The notes beneath the pieces are model-generated. The model saw only the letters and a list, made by a program, of their open reading frames with translations. It ran no database searches and had not been told where the DNA came from. From NCBI RefSeq assembly GCF_001894785.1, contig NZ_BCWW01000007.1, positions 248,001 to 312,000 of the forward strand: a stretch of 64,000 nt of DNA, written 5' to 3'. Shown one piece after another: positions 27,646 through 36,057 of this stretch (the first letter of the stretch is position 1; each line of letters starts with the position of its first letter). This DNA comes from Rhodococcoides fascians NBRC 12155 = LMG 3623 (GTDB lineage Bacteria > Actinomycetota > Actinomycetes > Mycobacteriales > Mycobacteriaceae). The position numbers and the translations under genes were made by a program.

Positions 27646-28503
27646 GTGACTGCAACGATCCTCGATGGCAAAGCGACTCGTGACGAGATTTTCGTCGACC
27701 TCACCGCCCGTGTGGCACGGCTGCGTGAGCAGGGCATCACTCCCGGCCTGGCGACGGTGCTCGTCGGAGATGATCCGGGTTCTGCCGCGTACGTGCGGGG
27801 CAAGCACAACGACTGCGCGAAGGTGGGCATCACTTCCATTCGACGCGATCTTCCCGCGGATATCACTCAGTCCGAACTCGAAGCGGTTATCGACGAACTC
27901 AACGCCAACCCCGACTGCACCGGGTACATCGTGCAGCTTCCGTTGCCCAAGCATCTGGACGAGAACGCCGCGCTCGAGCGCATCGATCCCGACAAGGATG
28001 CCGACGGTCTGCACCCGATCAACCTCGGCCGCTTGGTGCTGGGCAAGGACGCCGCACTGCCGTGCACCCCGCGGGGCATCGTCCACTTGCTGCGGCGCTA
28101 CGACGTCGCACTCGACGGGGCGCGCGCTGTGGTCATCGGCCGCGGTGTGACGGTGGGCCGGCCGATCGGACTGCTGCTGACCCGCCGTTCGGAGAACGCG
28201 ACTGTCACGTTGTGCCACACCGGAACTCGTGATCTTGCCGCAGAGGTCTCCCGCGCCGACATCGTCATCGCGGCCGCCGGGGTTCCCGGTTTGATCACCG
28301 CAGACATGGTCAAGCCCGGGGCTGCTGTGCTCGACGTCGGGGTCACCCGCACCGAGGACGGATTGCGCGGAGACGTCGCGGACGACGTCGCCGAGGTGGC
28401 CGGTTTCCTGTCGCCCAACCCCGGTGGAGTCGGGCCGTTGACGCGCGCGTTTCTGCTGTCCAATGTCGTGGAGCGAGCCGAACGCACTGCGGCCCAGAGT
28501 TGA
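27646..28503 (+). CDS. folD: Bifunctional methylenetetrahydrofolate dehydrogenase/cyclohydrolase
   Basis: 285 residues from a GTG start. FolD interconverts methylene-, methenyl- and 10-formyl-tetrahydrofolate, supplying one-carbon units. Visible landmarks: [18 protein letters not shown] with the catalytic lysine in the YVRGKH segment, [25 protein letters not shown] and the NADP-binding [11 protein letters not shown], then PGGVGPLT near the C-terminus. A DUF3017 gene starts 11 bases after the stop. The close methionine genes fit a one-carbon and methionine neighbourhood. Confidence 0.97.
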   Translation: MTATILDGKATRDEIFVDLTARVARLREQGITPGLATVLVGDDPGSAAYVRGKHNDCAKVGITSIRRDLPADITQSELEAVIDELNANPDCTGYIVQLPLPKHLDENAALERIDPDKDADGLHPINLGRLVLGKDAALPCTPRGIVHLLRRYDVALDGARAVVIGRGVTVGRPIGLLLTRRSENATVTLCHTGTRDLAAEVSRADIVIAAAGVPGLITADMVKPGAAVLDVGVTRTEDGLRGDVADDVAEVAGFLSPNPGGVGPLTRAFLLSNVVERAERTAAQS

Positions 28504-28513
28504 GCGCGTCGAG

Positions 28514-28831
28514 GTGAACGACGTACAGGATGCGCGAGGCGATCACATGCCGGGTCTCCGAGCGGCGCTCGCTCGGAATCTACCGATGGTCGTGGTGTCG
28601 ATCATCGTGCTCGCCGCGCTGGTCCTGGTTCTCGCCGACCGTTGGCGGCGCGGCTCGTTCATCTTCGGGTGCGCAGCGGTGGTGGCAGCGTTGCTGCGAC
28701 TGTGCCTGCCCGAGTCACGCGTCGGCACCCTGAAGGTGCGCAGCAGGGGATTCGACGTGTTGGCGCTGGGAGGCGTCGGCGGTGCCATCGTCTTTCTGTC
28801 GCTGTCGATCGATCCCCTGGGGACGGACTGA
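28514..28831 (+). CDS. DUF3017 small membrane protein
   Basis: 105 residues from GTG 28514 (ATG 28547 possible). Three hydrophobic helices: LPMVVVSIIVLAALVLVL, GCAAVVAALLRLCLP and VLALGGVGGAIVFLSLS, with basic loops between them. The pattern and the position directly after folD match the DUF3017 family (mycobacterial Rv3355c, recalled from memory). Function unknown. It should be co-transcribed with folD. Confidence 0.87.
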   Translation: MNDVQDARGDHMPGLRAALARNLPMVVVSIIVLAALVLVLADRWRRGSFIFGCAAVVAALLRLCLPESRVGTLKVRSRGFDVLALGGVGGAIVFLSLSIDPLGTD

Positions 28832-28851
28832 CGTAGACCGATCGGCTCGGG

Positions 28852-29997
28852 TCAGCGCCGTCCGAGGCGGGCGAGCTCCATCGTCTCGGCCAGCAGCTTC
28901 GCCACCGAATCGGCCTCGGTGAGAAATCCGTCGTGGCCGTCTCGCGACTGGATCACTTCGAGCCCCCGGCACTGTGGGAGCTCACGCGCAATTTCTTTCT
29001 GCAGTCGAAGCGGGTAGAGGCGATCGGAATCGACGCCCCCGACGATGGTCGGAACCGGCACGGATGCAAGGGCTTCGGCGACTCCGCCGCGTCCTCGGCC
29101 CACGTCGTGGCGGTTCATCGCTTCGCTCAGGAGAACGTACGTCGCCGCGTCGAATCGATTGACCAGTTTGGCGGCCTGATGCTCGAGGTAGCTCTGCGCG
29201 GAGTACCTGCCGCCGGCCCACGGATCCTCGTCGTTCTGCGGAGAGTTTCCGAACCGAATGTCGAGTTCGCTCTCGGTTCGGTACGTCAGATGCGCGATGC
29301 GTCGAGCGATCCCGAGTCCGGCGGTCGGGGCGGTGCCGGTGTCGTGGTAGTTGCCGCCGAGCCAACCCGGATCGGCCTTGATCGCAGCGATCTGGGTGGT
29401 TTGCGTTCCGATCTGGTCCGCTGTCGCGCGGGCACCGACGGCGAGCACCAGCGCGGCACCCACCCGATCCGGATGTCCCACAATCCATTCGAGGGTGCGC
29501 ATACCACCCATCGACCCGCCCACGACGGCGGCGAACCGATCGATGCCCAGAACGTCGGCCACCGCGACCTCTGCCGCCACCTGATCGCGAATCGAAATTT
29601 CCGGGAAGCGAGAACCGTACGGGGTGCCGTCGGGGGAGGTGCTGCTCGGCCCGGTGGTGCCTCCGCATCCGCCGAGAACGTTGGTGGCGAGGACACACCA
29701 TTCGTCGGTGTCGATGGGGCTGCCCGGTCCGACCATCCCGTTCCACCAACCGGGCAGTACGTGGTCGGCATCCGGCGGTCCCGAAACGTGGGAATCGCCG
29801 GTCAACGCATGTTCGACGAGCACGACGTTGCTGCGATCGGCTGCCATCTCGCCCCAACGCTGCACCGCCACGGTCACGTGCGGAATGTGAGAACCGTTCT
29901 CGAGATCGAGACCACCGATGTCGATGGTTCCCAACCGCCCGTCCGGAGACGGAAGGACCGCCTCCGGACGAACGCCTGTGTTCAAGCTGTGGCTCAA
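28852..29997 (-). CDS. metX: Homoserine O-acetyltransferase
   Basis: 381 residues. MetX transfers acetyl from acetyl-CoA to homoserine, the activating step of methionine synthesis. It has an alpha/beta hydrolase fold with the nucleophile in [14 protein letters not shown], the [15 protein letters not shown] strand near the N-terminus, and the acid and histidine in [10 protein letters not shown] and SRDGHDGFL. The start overlaps the end of metY (ATGA, 29994-29997), so the two enzymes are made from one transcript and share the riboswitch upstream of metY. Confidence 0.96.
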   Translation of the reverse strand: MSHSLNTGVRPEAVLPSPDGRLGTIDIGGLDLENGSHIPHVTVAVQRWGEMAADRSNVVLVEHALTGDSHVSGPPDADHVLPGWWNGMVGPGSPIDTDEWCVLATNVLGGCGGTTGPSSTSPDGTPYGSRFPEISIRDQVAAEVAVADVLGIDRFAAVVGGSMGGMRTLEWIVGHPDRVGAALVLAVGARATADQIGTQTTQIAAIKADPGWLGGNYHDTGTAPTAGLGIARRIAHLTYRTESELDIRFGNSPQNDEDPWAGGRYSAQSYLEHQAAKLVNRFDAATYVLLSEAMNRHDVGRGRGGVAEALASVPVPTIVGGVDSDRLYPLRLQKEIARELPQCRGLEVIQSRDGHDGFLTEADSVAKLLAETMELARLGRR

Positions 29998-31343
29998 GAC
30001 GCCGCCGCGCGGAAGCCGACCTCGAGATCGGCGATGATGTCGTCGATTCCTTCTATACCGACGGCCAGACGCACGAGGCCGGGAGTGACGCCGGAGGCCA
30101 ACTGCTCTTCCGGGGTCAACTGCGAATGCGTGGTGGACGCGGGATGGATGACGAGAGAACGCACGTCTCCGATGTTAGCCACATGACTGTGCAGAGTGAG
30201 AGCGTTGACGAACTTCTTGCCCGCGTCCACTCCTCCCTTCAGCTCGAACGCGATGATCGCGCCCTGCCCCTTCGGGAGCAGCTGCTGCCCGCGCTCGTAC
30301 CAGGGCGAGGACTCGAGTCCGGCGTAGTTGATCGAGACGACGTCGTCGCGACCGGCCAAGAAGGTGGCCACCTTCTGCGCGTTCGCCACGTGCCGCTCGA
30401 TTCGAAGACTCAACGTCTCGAGGCCCTGGCTGATCAGGAACGCATTGAAGGGTGACACCGCAGCCCCGATGTCGCGCAACAACTGCACCCGCGCCTTCAG
30501 CGCGAAGGCCGGAGCGCCGAGATCGGCGAAGACGACACCGTGGTAACTCGGATCCGGGGTGGTGAAGTTGGGGTGACGGCCCTGCGTCCAGTCGAACGTT
30601 CCGCCGTCGACGATGACGCCCGCGATCGCCGTGCCGTGACCGCCGAGGTACTTCGTCGCCGAGTGCACCACGATGTCGGCACCGTGCTTCAGCGGCTGCA
30701 GCAGGTACGGCGTCGCGACGGTGTTGTCGACGATCAGCGGAATGCCGTTCTCGTGGGCGATCGCCGAAATGCCGGGGATATCGAGAACGTCGTTCTTCGG
30801 GTTGGAGATCGTCTCACCGTAGAACGCTTTGGTCGACGGTGTGATGGCCGCGCGCCACTGCTCGAGATCGTCCGGATCGTCGACGAACGAGACGGTGATC
30901 CCGAGCTTGGGAAGCGTGTAGTGGAAAAGGTTGTACGTGCCGCCGTAGAGCCGCGGGCTCGAGACGATGTGATCGCCCGCCTCGGCGAGATTGAGAATGG
31001 CGAACGTTTCTGCTGCCTGGCCCGACGCGAGCAGAAGTGCTGCGACGCCCCCTTCGAGAGCGGCGATGCGCTGCTCGACGACGTCCTGCGTGGGATTGAT
31101 GATGCGGGTGTAGATGTTGCCCGGTTCCGCGAGGCCGAACAGTGCGGCCGCGTGATCGGTGTTGCTGAAGGTGTACGAGGTGGTCTGGTAGATGGGCAAC
31201 GCACGAGCCCTGGTGGTGCCGTCCGGTGTCTGACCCGAATGGATCTGCTTGGTCTCGAAGCTCCAGTCGGCTGCGGGATCGGTGAACGGATCCTCGGTAG
31301 GTGCTCCGGTGGCGTCGACGACGTCGGGGGTCGAATCGGTCAT
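29994..31343 (-). CDS. metY: O-acetylhomoserine aminocarboxypropyltransferase (sulfhydrylase)
   Basis: 449 residues. A PLP-dependent Cys/Met-metabolism enzyme that joins O-acetylhomoserine with sulfide to homocysteine. The PLP lysine lies in [13 protein letters not shown]; other landmarks are [22 protein letters not shown] (its YTRIINPT part is diagnostic) and [11 protein letters not shown]. The 449-residue length with an extra internal loop is typical of MetY rather than MetB or MetZ. Its start overlaps the stop of a 31-codon cysteine-containing leader ORF, and a SAM-IV riboswitch lies farther upstream, so expression should respond to methyl-donor and possibly to cysteine supply. Confidence 0.96.
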   Translation of the reverse strand: MTDSTPDVVDATGAPTEDPFTDPAADWSFETKQIHSGQTPDGTTRARALPIYQTTSYTFSNTDHAAALFGLAEPGNIYTRIINPTQDVVEQRIAALEGGVAALLLASGQAAETFAILNLAEAGDHIVSSPRLYGGTYNLFHYTLPKLGITVSFVDDPDDLEQWRAAITPSTKAFYGETISNPKNDVLDIPGISAIAHENGIPLIVDNTVATPYLLQPLKHGADIVVHSATKYLGGHGTAIAGVIVDGGTFDWTQGRHPNFTTPDPSYHGVVFADLGAPAFALKARVQLLRDIGAAVSPFNAFLISQGLETLSLRIERHVANAQKVATFLAGRDDVVSINYAGLESSPWYERGQQLLPKGQGAIIAFELKGGVDAGKKFVNALTLHSHVANIGDVRSLVIHPASTTHSQLTPEEQLASGVTPGLVRLAVGIEGIDDIIADLEVGFRAAAS

Positions 31344-31435
31344 GGCTGGTGATACTCCGTTTTCTCAGACGTGTTTTCTGTCGAATGAAGCTCGAGAACT
31401 CGAGCGTTACGGGGCGTATCGGTACAGCAACACAT
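31340..31435 (-). CDS. Leader ORF with an N-terminal Cys triplet, coupled to metY
   Basis: 31 codons starting at ATG 31435. It has a strong AGGAGG ribosome site (31441-31446, five-base spacing), better than that of many genes here. The peptide begins MCCCTDTPRN and ends TEYHQP; the TGA at 31340-31342 overlaps the metY ATG. Polycysteine upstream ORFs that attenuate sulfur-assimilation genes according to cysteine supply have been described in mycobacteria. Ribosomes reaching the stop would be well placed to start metY, while stalling at the three Cys codons could expose or hide the region in between. Translation of the ORF is inferred from its ribosome site, position and codons, not shown. Confidence 0.72.
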   Translation of the reverse strand: MCCCTDTPRNARVLELHSTENTSEKTEYHQP

Positions 31436-31452
31436 GAGAACCTCCTGACATG

Positions 31453-31502
31453 CCTCGGCCCGTGGGGACCGAAGATCAGTGGGTCCGCTTCGGAGCGGAC
31501 CC
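31453..31502 (-). promoter_or_regulatory. Two hairpins between riboswitch and leader ORF
   Basis: On the minus strand the leader contains a perfect 9-bp stem, GGGTCCGCT-CCGA-AGCGGACCC reversed into pieces at 31502-31481, then a second stem at 31474-31453 with six pairs, one bulge and three more GC pairs. The second ends six bases before the AGGAGG of the leader ORF. Neither has a U-tract. They are candidates for the expression platform of the SAM-IV riboswitch, acting through termination or access to the ribosome site; the sequence alone does not tell which. Confidence 0.6.
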
Positions 31503-31527
31503 GCGCTTGTCGATACGACACGGATGT

Positions 31528-31624
31528 GTTGCATCGGCCTGGTCGTTCACCCGGGGCACCCCACCGCGGTTGGAGGGTTGCCGGCCAGCAAGCCGGGGCT
31601 CGATGCTGGCACTCATGACCTGGC
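31528..31624 (-). ncRNA. SAM-IV riboswitch upstream of metYX
   Basis: The minus strand carries the SAM-IV core almost unchanged: GGTCATGAGTGCCAGC, then GAGCCCCGGCTTGCTGGCC, GGCAACCCTCCAACCGCGG, TGGGGTGCCCCGGGTGAA and a closing GACCAGG. This actinobacterial class binds S-adenosylmethionine and represses sulfur and methionine genes. It lies about 190 bases before the metY start. Boundaries are given for the conserved core; the flanking pairing may reach a few bases farther. Confidence 0.92.
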
Positions 31625-31796
31625 AGGAATCTTAGCGGGTACGGGTGTCTCGGGGGAACGAGGGCGCTCACGACCCTCGAGCAGATGCTCTGGTGAGGAC
31701 AATCACCGCCCGGCGACTCGAAAACCGGTCGCCTCGGGGAAGAGAATGAACACGACGAACGTTGTGCCGTCCGGTCGGGCTGTACTGAATCGATCC

Positions 31797-31833
31797 ACCA
31801 GGTCGTCGATTTACCAGGTCGTCGATCCACCAG
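31797..31833. repeat. Tandem 16-base repeat upstream of the MFS gene
   Basis: ACCAGGTCGTCGATTT is followed at once by ACCAGGTCGTCGATCC and a partial third copy ACCAG. The block lies 48-84 bases before the GTG chosen for the MFS gene. It could be a pair of operator sites on the same face of the helix (16 bases is about one and a half turns, so not exactly in phase) or a slippage product. If the earlier ATG at 31746 is used, the repeat is coding. Confidence 0.5.
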
Positions 31834-31880
31834 CCCCTGGCCCGCTCTGTAATCCGATTGCTTACGAAGGTTGTTCTGCT

Positions 31881-33131
31881 GTGACTGTCACCGATTCCGC
31901 TCTCGCCAGAAACGTCAGCGCCGTGCGCGGCAAGGTGTCGAGTGGGTTGAGTGTCGGCCATCGCCCGCACTCGACCCGCCGCAGGCTCGCCATGCTGGCC
32001 CTGTCCATCGGCGGCTTCGGCATCGGCACCACCGAATTCGCGTCGATGGGCCTGCTCCCGGACATCGCGACGACGATGGGAATCTCGGAGCCGTCGGCCG
32101 GCCACATGATCTCCGCCTACGCGCTCGGCGTCGTCGTCGGTGCGCCGACCATCGCTGCTCTCGCGGCGCGTGTTCCTCGACGCATGTTGTTGCTGGCGCT
32201 GATGGTGGCGTTCACGCTCGGCAATCTCGGGACGGTCTTCGCGCCGAGTTTCAACGAGTTGGTGGCCTCCCGGTTCGTGGCCGGTCTGCCGCACGGCGCG
32301 TATTTCGGCGTTGCGGCATTGGTGGCAGCGCACCTCGCCGAACCGGGTAAACGAGCCAAGGCCGTCGCAATGGTGATGATGGGTCTGTCGGTGGCCAACG
32401 TCGTCGGTGTACCGGTGGCGACCTGGATCGGCCAGGCCCTCGGGTGGCGAAGCGCATTCGCGCTCGTCGCCGTGATCGGGTTGCTCACCGTCAGTGCGCT
32501 GGTCCTGTGGATGCCGCGACTCGACGCCATGCCGACCACCAGCCCGATCACCGAGCTCGGTGCCCTCCGCCGTGGCCAGGTCTGGATGACCCTGTTCGTC
32601 GGCATCGTCGGATTCGGCGGCATGTTCGCGGTGTACACCTACATCGCGTCTACCCTGACCGACGTCGCAGGCCTTGCCCGTGCACTGGTTCCGGTGGCCT
32701 TGATGATCTACGGCCTCGGCATGGTTGCCGGCAACTACGCAGGCGGTTGGTTGGCCGACAAGTACAAGCTCAAGGGCACCTTCATCGGGCTGGCCGCGAC
32801 CGCAGTGTCCCTGGCCGTCTTCGTCGTCGCGGCTCACAACCCGGTGACCGCGCTGCTTCTCGTGTTCTTGATCGGCGCGTCCGGCTCGTCCGTCGTCCCC
32901 GGACTTCAGACCCGTCTGATGGACGTGGCGGAGGACGCGCAGACTCTCGCCGCGTCACTCAACCACGCGGCGTTCAACCTGGCCAATGCCATCGGAGCCG
33001 CGGTGGGCGGCGCGGTGATCGCCGCAGGCCTCGGCTACACGGCACCGGCCGCCGTCGGCTCGGGTCTCGCTGTTGCCGGCCTGGGCGTTCTGTCCGTCGC
33101 CATGTGGATGGAGAAGCGCTCCGCGGCATGA
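31881..33131 (+). CDS. MFS efflux transporter (DHA1/CmlA-like)
   Basis: About 416 residues from GTG 31881; an in-frame ATG at 31746 would add 45 residues of uncharacteristic sequence. Twelve hydrophobic helices are visible. The first helix ends in GGFGIGTTEFASMGLLPDIA and the loop-4 region has LPHGAYFGVAALVAAHLA, both typical of the DHA1 proteins related to chloramphenicol exporters, AraJ and YdhP. It should export small hydrophobic compounds with protons; the substrate is unknown. It diverges from the metY leader and converges with the siderophore-binding lipoprotein, with only one base between the stops. Confidence 0.9.
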   Translation: MTVTDSALARNVSAVRGKVSSGLSVGHRPHSTRRRLAMLALSIGGFGIGTTEFASMGLLPDIATTMGISEPSAGHMISAYALGVVVGAPTIAALAARVPRRMLLLALMVAFTLGNLGTVFAPSFNELVASRFVAGLPHGAYFGVAALVAAHLAEPGKRAKAVAMVMMGLSVANVVGVPVATWIGQALGWRSAFALVAVIGLLTVSALVLWMPRLDAMPTTSPITELGALRRGQVWMTLFVGIVGFGGMFAVYTYIASTLTDVAGLARALVPVALMIYGLGMVAGNYAGGWLADKYKLKGTFIGLAATAVSLAVFVVAAHNPVTALLLVFLIGASGSSVVPGLQTRLMDVAEDAQTLAASLNHAAFNLANAIGAAVGGAVIAAGLGYTAPAAVGSGLAVAGLGVLSVAMWMEKRSAA

Positions 33132-33132
33132 G

Positions 33133-34182
33133 TCAGGACGTGATGGTGGTGGCGGTGCCGCCAAGCGCCTCGGACAGCGCCGGAGCCACCTTGTCGATCA
33201 CGTACGGCAGGCTCAGCACGCTCGTGAAGTAGATCGCGCCCGCCGTCACCCCGTCGGTGAAGACGAGGTTGCCGTCCTTGACCGGCTGCAGAGCGTTGTA
33301 CACCGGTTCCTTCTCCAACTGGCCGCGATCGCCCGGGTTCTCCGTTCCCCAGATCAGCACATCTGCAGTGTCGAGGACCGACAGGTTCTCCAGCGGGATG
33401 CTCGCCTGCGCACTGCCGTCGGCCGGCACGAACGCGTCGATGTCGTCGGGGATCACAAAACCGAGCTTCGTCAGGAAGTCGGTGCTCAAACCGTCCTGGT
33501 ACGCGATGGCCTTGCCCTCGTAGAACGCGTTCTGCAGGAAGATCGCCTTCTTGCCTGCGAACTCGGGGTGCGCCGCCGCGGCATCGGCGAATTTCTGATT
33601 CACGCCGTCGATGAGCCCGTCCACCTGGGCCTTCTTGCCCAGTGCCCGGCCGATCTTCTCCGCCTGAACGTCCCAGGGCTCGAAGTAGGCGGTCGACGCG
33701 TCGGACTGGGCGAGCGTTGGTGCGATGTTGCTCAGAGTCCGGTAGCTGTCCGCGGTGAGACCGGCGTTGGTGGCGATGATCAGATCGGGCTCGAGGGCGG
33801 CGATCTTCTCGGTCTCGAAGCCGTCGCCGTTGTTGGTCAGCACCTCGGGCTGGGCATCTCCCAGCGCGTCCCGTGCCCAGGGCCAGGTCGCGTACGGCTG
33901 GTCGCCGTACCACTCCGTCACTCCGACGGGGATCACGCCGAGGGCCAACACCGTGTCCTGTTCGGTGTATCCCGCCACCACGACGCGCGTGGGCTCGTCT
34001 GGAACGACGGTCTCGCCGAACGCATGCTCCACCGAGACGGGAAAGACGCCCGAGCTGGCGGTCGTGGGGGAGTCGGCACCGTCGGACGTGCCGTCGGAGT
34101 TCGAGCAGGCGCTCAGTAGTCCCGCCGTGGTCAGCGCGATCGCGCACACCGCCAAAGTTCTCCGAAGTGGTCGGATACGCAT
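33133..34182 (-). CDS. Iron-siderophore ABC transporter substrate-binding lipoprotein
   Basis: 349 residues. A signal peptide ends in a lipobox, LLSACSNS, giving a membrane-anchored lipoprotein on the outer face. The rest is a FecB/FhuD-type class III binding protein: EPTRVVVAGYTEQDTVLALG, LEPDLIIATNAG and NIAPTLAQ are typical pieces, with a long connecting helix. It would deliver Fe(III)-siderophore to a permease that is not encoded nearby. An IdeR-like box lies about 35 bases upstream of the start, which supports an iron role. Confidence 0.9.
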   Translation of the reverse strand: MRIRPLRRTLAVCAIALTTAGLLSACSNSDGTSDGADSPTTASSGVFPVSVEHAFGETVVPDEPTRVVVAGYTEQDTVLALGVIPVGVTEWYGDQPYATWPWARDALGDAQPEVLTNNGDGFETEKIAALEPDLIIATNAGLTADSYRTLSNIAPTLAQSDASTAYFEPWDVQAEKIGRALGKKAQVDGLIDGVNQKFADAAAAHPEFAGKKAIFLQNAFYEGKAIAYQDGLSTDFLTKLGFVIPDDIDAFVPADGSAQASIPLENLSVLDTADVLIWGTENPGDRGQLEKEPVYNALQPVKDGNLVFTDGVTAGAIYFTSVLSLPYVIDKVAPALSEALGGTATTITS

Positions 34183-34216
34183 CGAATGGGCCTTTCGTCA
34201 GGGCGGGTATCGAAAG

Positions 34217-34235
34217 GAAGGGTAGCCCACCCTTA
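34217..34235 (-). promoter_or_regulatory. IdeR/DtxR-type iron box
   Basis: The plus strand reads GAAGGGTAGCCCACCCTTA. Read on the minus strand it matches the IdeR consensus TTAGGTTAGGCTAACCTAA at 13 of 19 positions, and its core AAGGGT-N5-ACCCTT is a perfect inverted repeat. It lies just upstream of the siderophore-binding protein gene. The two-component operon on the other side starts about 80 bases away and could also be touched. Confidence 0.6.
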
Positions 34236-34317
34236 GTCAGACATTCACGTCAACCTTCACCGAACCTCCACATTTCCCGACGAAGTCCTCCATGTCCGAC
34301 CTCTAGGGTCAATTCTC

Positions 34318-34992
34318 ATGAGCCGCACAGTTCTCGTAGTCGACGACGAACCCACGATCTCCGACGCCGTGGCCGCTCGACTGCGAGGCGAAGGGTACGA
34401 CGTGGTCACCGCCGCAGACGGCCCGTCCGCGGTGGAGGTGTGCGGCCGGATCGACCCCGACGTGGTGGTGCTGGATCTGATGCTTCCCGGTTTCGACGGA
34501 CTCGAAGTATGTCGACGCATCCAGGCGTCCCGGCCGGTACCGGTACTGATGTTGACGGCCAAGTCCGACGAGACCGACATGCTCGTCGGGCTGGGCGTCG
34601 GTGCGGACGACTATCTGGGCAAGCCGTTCAGCATGCGCGAACTGGTTGCACGTGTGCATGCTCTCATCCGGCGTGCCGAACGCGTCGTCACTCCCGAGCA
34701 GTACACCACTCGAATCGGCGACGTGCACATCGATCACCGGGAGCGACGCGTCTCCACCGACGCGGGCGACATCCACGTCACCAGAACCGAATTCGACATC
34801 CTGGCGTATCTGGCCGCTCGACCTCGCACGGCGGTGTCCAGGGAGACTCTGCTGTCGGAACTGTGGGGTTGGGACGATTCGGCCAGCAGTCGTACCGTCG
34901 ACAGTCATGTGAAAGCGTTGCGGCGCAAGCTCGGTGGCGACCTGATTCGTACCGTCCACGGCGTCGGATACGCCGTGGAGGCACCGCGATGA
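34318..34992 (+). CDS. OmpR-family response regulator
   Basis: 224 residues. Receiver domain about 1-120: VVDDEPTI, phosphorylation site in VVVLDLMLPGFDG, and KPFSMRELVARV. Winged-helix DNA-binding domain about 130-222: TRTEFDILAYLAARPRTAVSR (the TRTEFDIL part is diagnostic), SSRTVDSHVKALRRKLGG and IRTVHGVGYAVE. It overlaps the kinase gene by three bases (ATGA), and the pair precedes a membrane-protein cluster that ends in yidC. Direct control of that cluster is plausible but unproven. Confidence 0.95.
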   Translation: MSRTVLVVDDEPTISDAVAARLRGEGYDVVTAADGPSAVEVCGRIDPDVVVLDLMLPGFDGLEVCRRIQASRPVPVLMLTAKSDETDMLVGLGVGADDYLGKPFSMRELVARVHALIRRAERVVTPEQYTTRIGDVHIDHRERRVSTDAGDIHVTRTEFDILAYLAARPRTAVSRETLLSELWGWDDSASSRTVDSHVKALRRKLGGDLIRTVHGVGYAVEAPR

Positions 34993-35963
34993 GGCCGATG
35001 CTGCCGCGTCCGCTCGATCCCTTGCGGTCGTTCAAACTCAAGGTCTCGCTCGTGGTGGGCATCGTGCTGGTGCTGGCGAGCGTCGTCTTCTGGATCGGGG
35101 CCGGCTGGCAGTTTCGCTACACACTTCTCGCCGCATTGATCGTGTCTTTGGCTGCAACACAATTCGTCGCGCACGGCATGACGTCGCCCCTGCGAGAGAT
35201 GACTTCGGCGGCCAAAGCGATGGCGCGAGGCGACTATTCGACCCGGGTGCGTGCCACGTCCCGCGACGAGGTGGGCGAGCTCGCCACCGCGTTCAACACC
35301 ATGGCGAGCGACTTGGAAGCCGCCGAGAAGTACCGCCGCGAGCTGATCGGAAACGTCTCCCACGAATTGAAGACTCCCATCGCTGCCTTGCGGGCAGTGC
35401 TCGAGAACATGGTCGACGGGGTGACCGAACCCGACCCGGCCACGTTGTCTGTCGCCCTGGGCCAGACCGAGAGACTGGGAAACCTGGTGACCGAACTGCT
35501 CGATCTGTCGAGGGTCGAGGGCGGAGTGCTGAGCATCGCCCCGACGGAATTCCCGGTGCGCCCCTTCCTGGAGGAGGCGACCGGCGTTCATAGAGAACGA
35601 GTATCGATCGTCGTCTCACCCGGTGCCGGGACGGTTGTCGCCGATCGCGCTCGAATGACGCAGGTGATCACCAATCTCGTCGACAATGCCGTACGGCATT
35701 CGCCGCAGTCGGGCACGGTGAGTATCCGAGCGCATCGAGCCGGGGACCGGTTCGCGTTCGATGTTCGCGACGAGGGTCCCGGCATCGCACCGGCCGACCG
35801 TCACGCGGTGTTCGACCGGTTCACTCGCGGCGGATCCACCGACGGCGGAACAGGTCTCGGACTCGGAATCGCACGGTGGGCCACCGAACTGCACGGCGGG
35901 ACAATCGACGTTCTCGACAGTGAGTCGGGCTGCCACATCAGAGTGGCCATCCCCGGGCGCTGA
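34989..35963 (+). CDS. HAMP-domain sensor histidine kinase
   Basis: 324 residues. Two adjoining membrane helices (about 20-60) have almost no external loop, so sensing is probably within the membrane. A HAMP domain follows (about 55-110), then the H box NVSHELKTPIAALRA and the HATPase domain with NLVDNAVRHSP (N), DEGPGIAP (G1) and GTGLGLGIARW (G2). All kinase motifs are intact. It forms a two-component system with the upstream OmpR-type regulator. The missing sensor loop suggests response to membrane state or to a partner protein, as in intramembrane-sensing kinases. Confidence 0.94.
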   Translation: MRPMLPRPLDPLRSFKLKVSLVVGIVLVLASVVFWIGAGWQFRYTLLAALIVSLAATQFVAHGMTSPLREMTSAAKAMARGDYSTRVRATSRDEVGELATAFNTMASDLEAAEKYRRELIGNVSHELKTPIAALRAVLENMVDGVTEPDPATLSVALGQTERLGNLVTELLDLSRVEGGVLSIAPTEFPVRPFLEEATGVHRERVSIVVSPGAGTVVADRARMTQVITNLVDNAVRHSPQSGTVSIRAHRAGDRFAFDVRDEGPGIAPADRHAVFDRFTRGGSTDGGTGLGLGIARWATELHGGTIDVLDSESGCHIRVAIPGR

Positions 35964-36057
35964 CGACCCACCTTCTCTCTCACACACACCTCGACTGCTC
36001 GTCCCTGGACCGCAGCCGCGGTTCGGCATGCCTCGAACACAGAAATGGATCACAGTC

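Noticed and set aside
31712-31733. GGCGAC / GTCGCC inverted repeat upstream of the MFS gene
   Set aside because: Only six pairs with a 10-base loop; not distinct enough from background in this GC-rich region.
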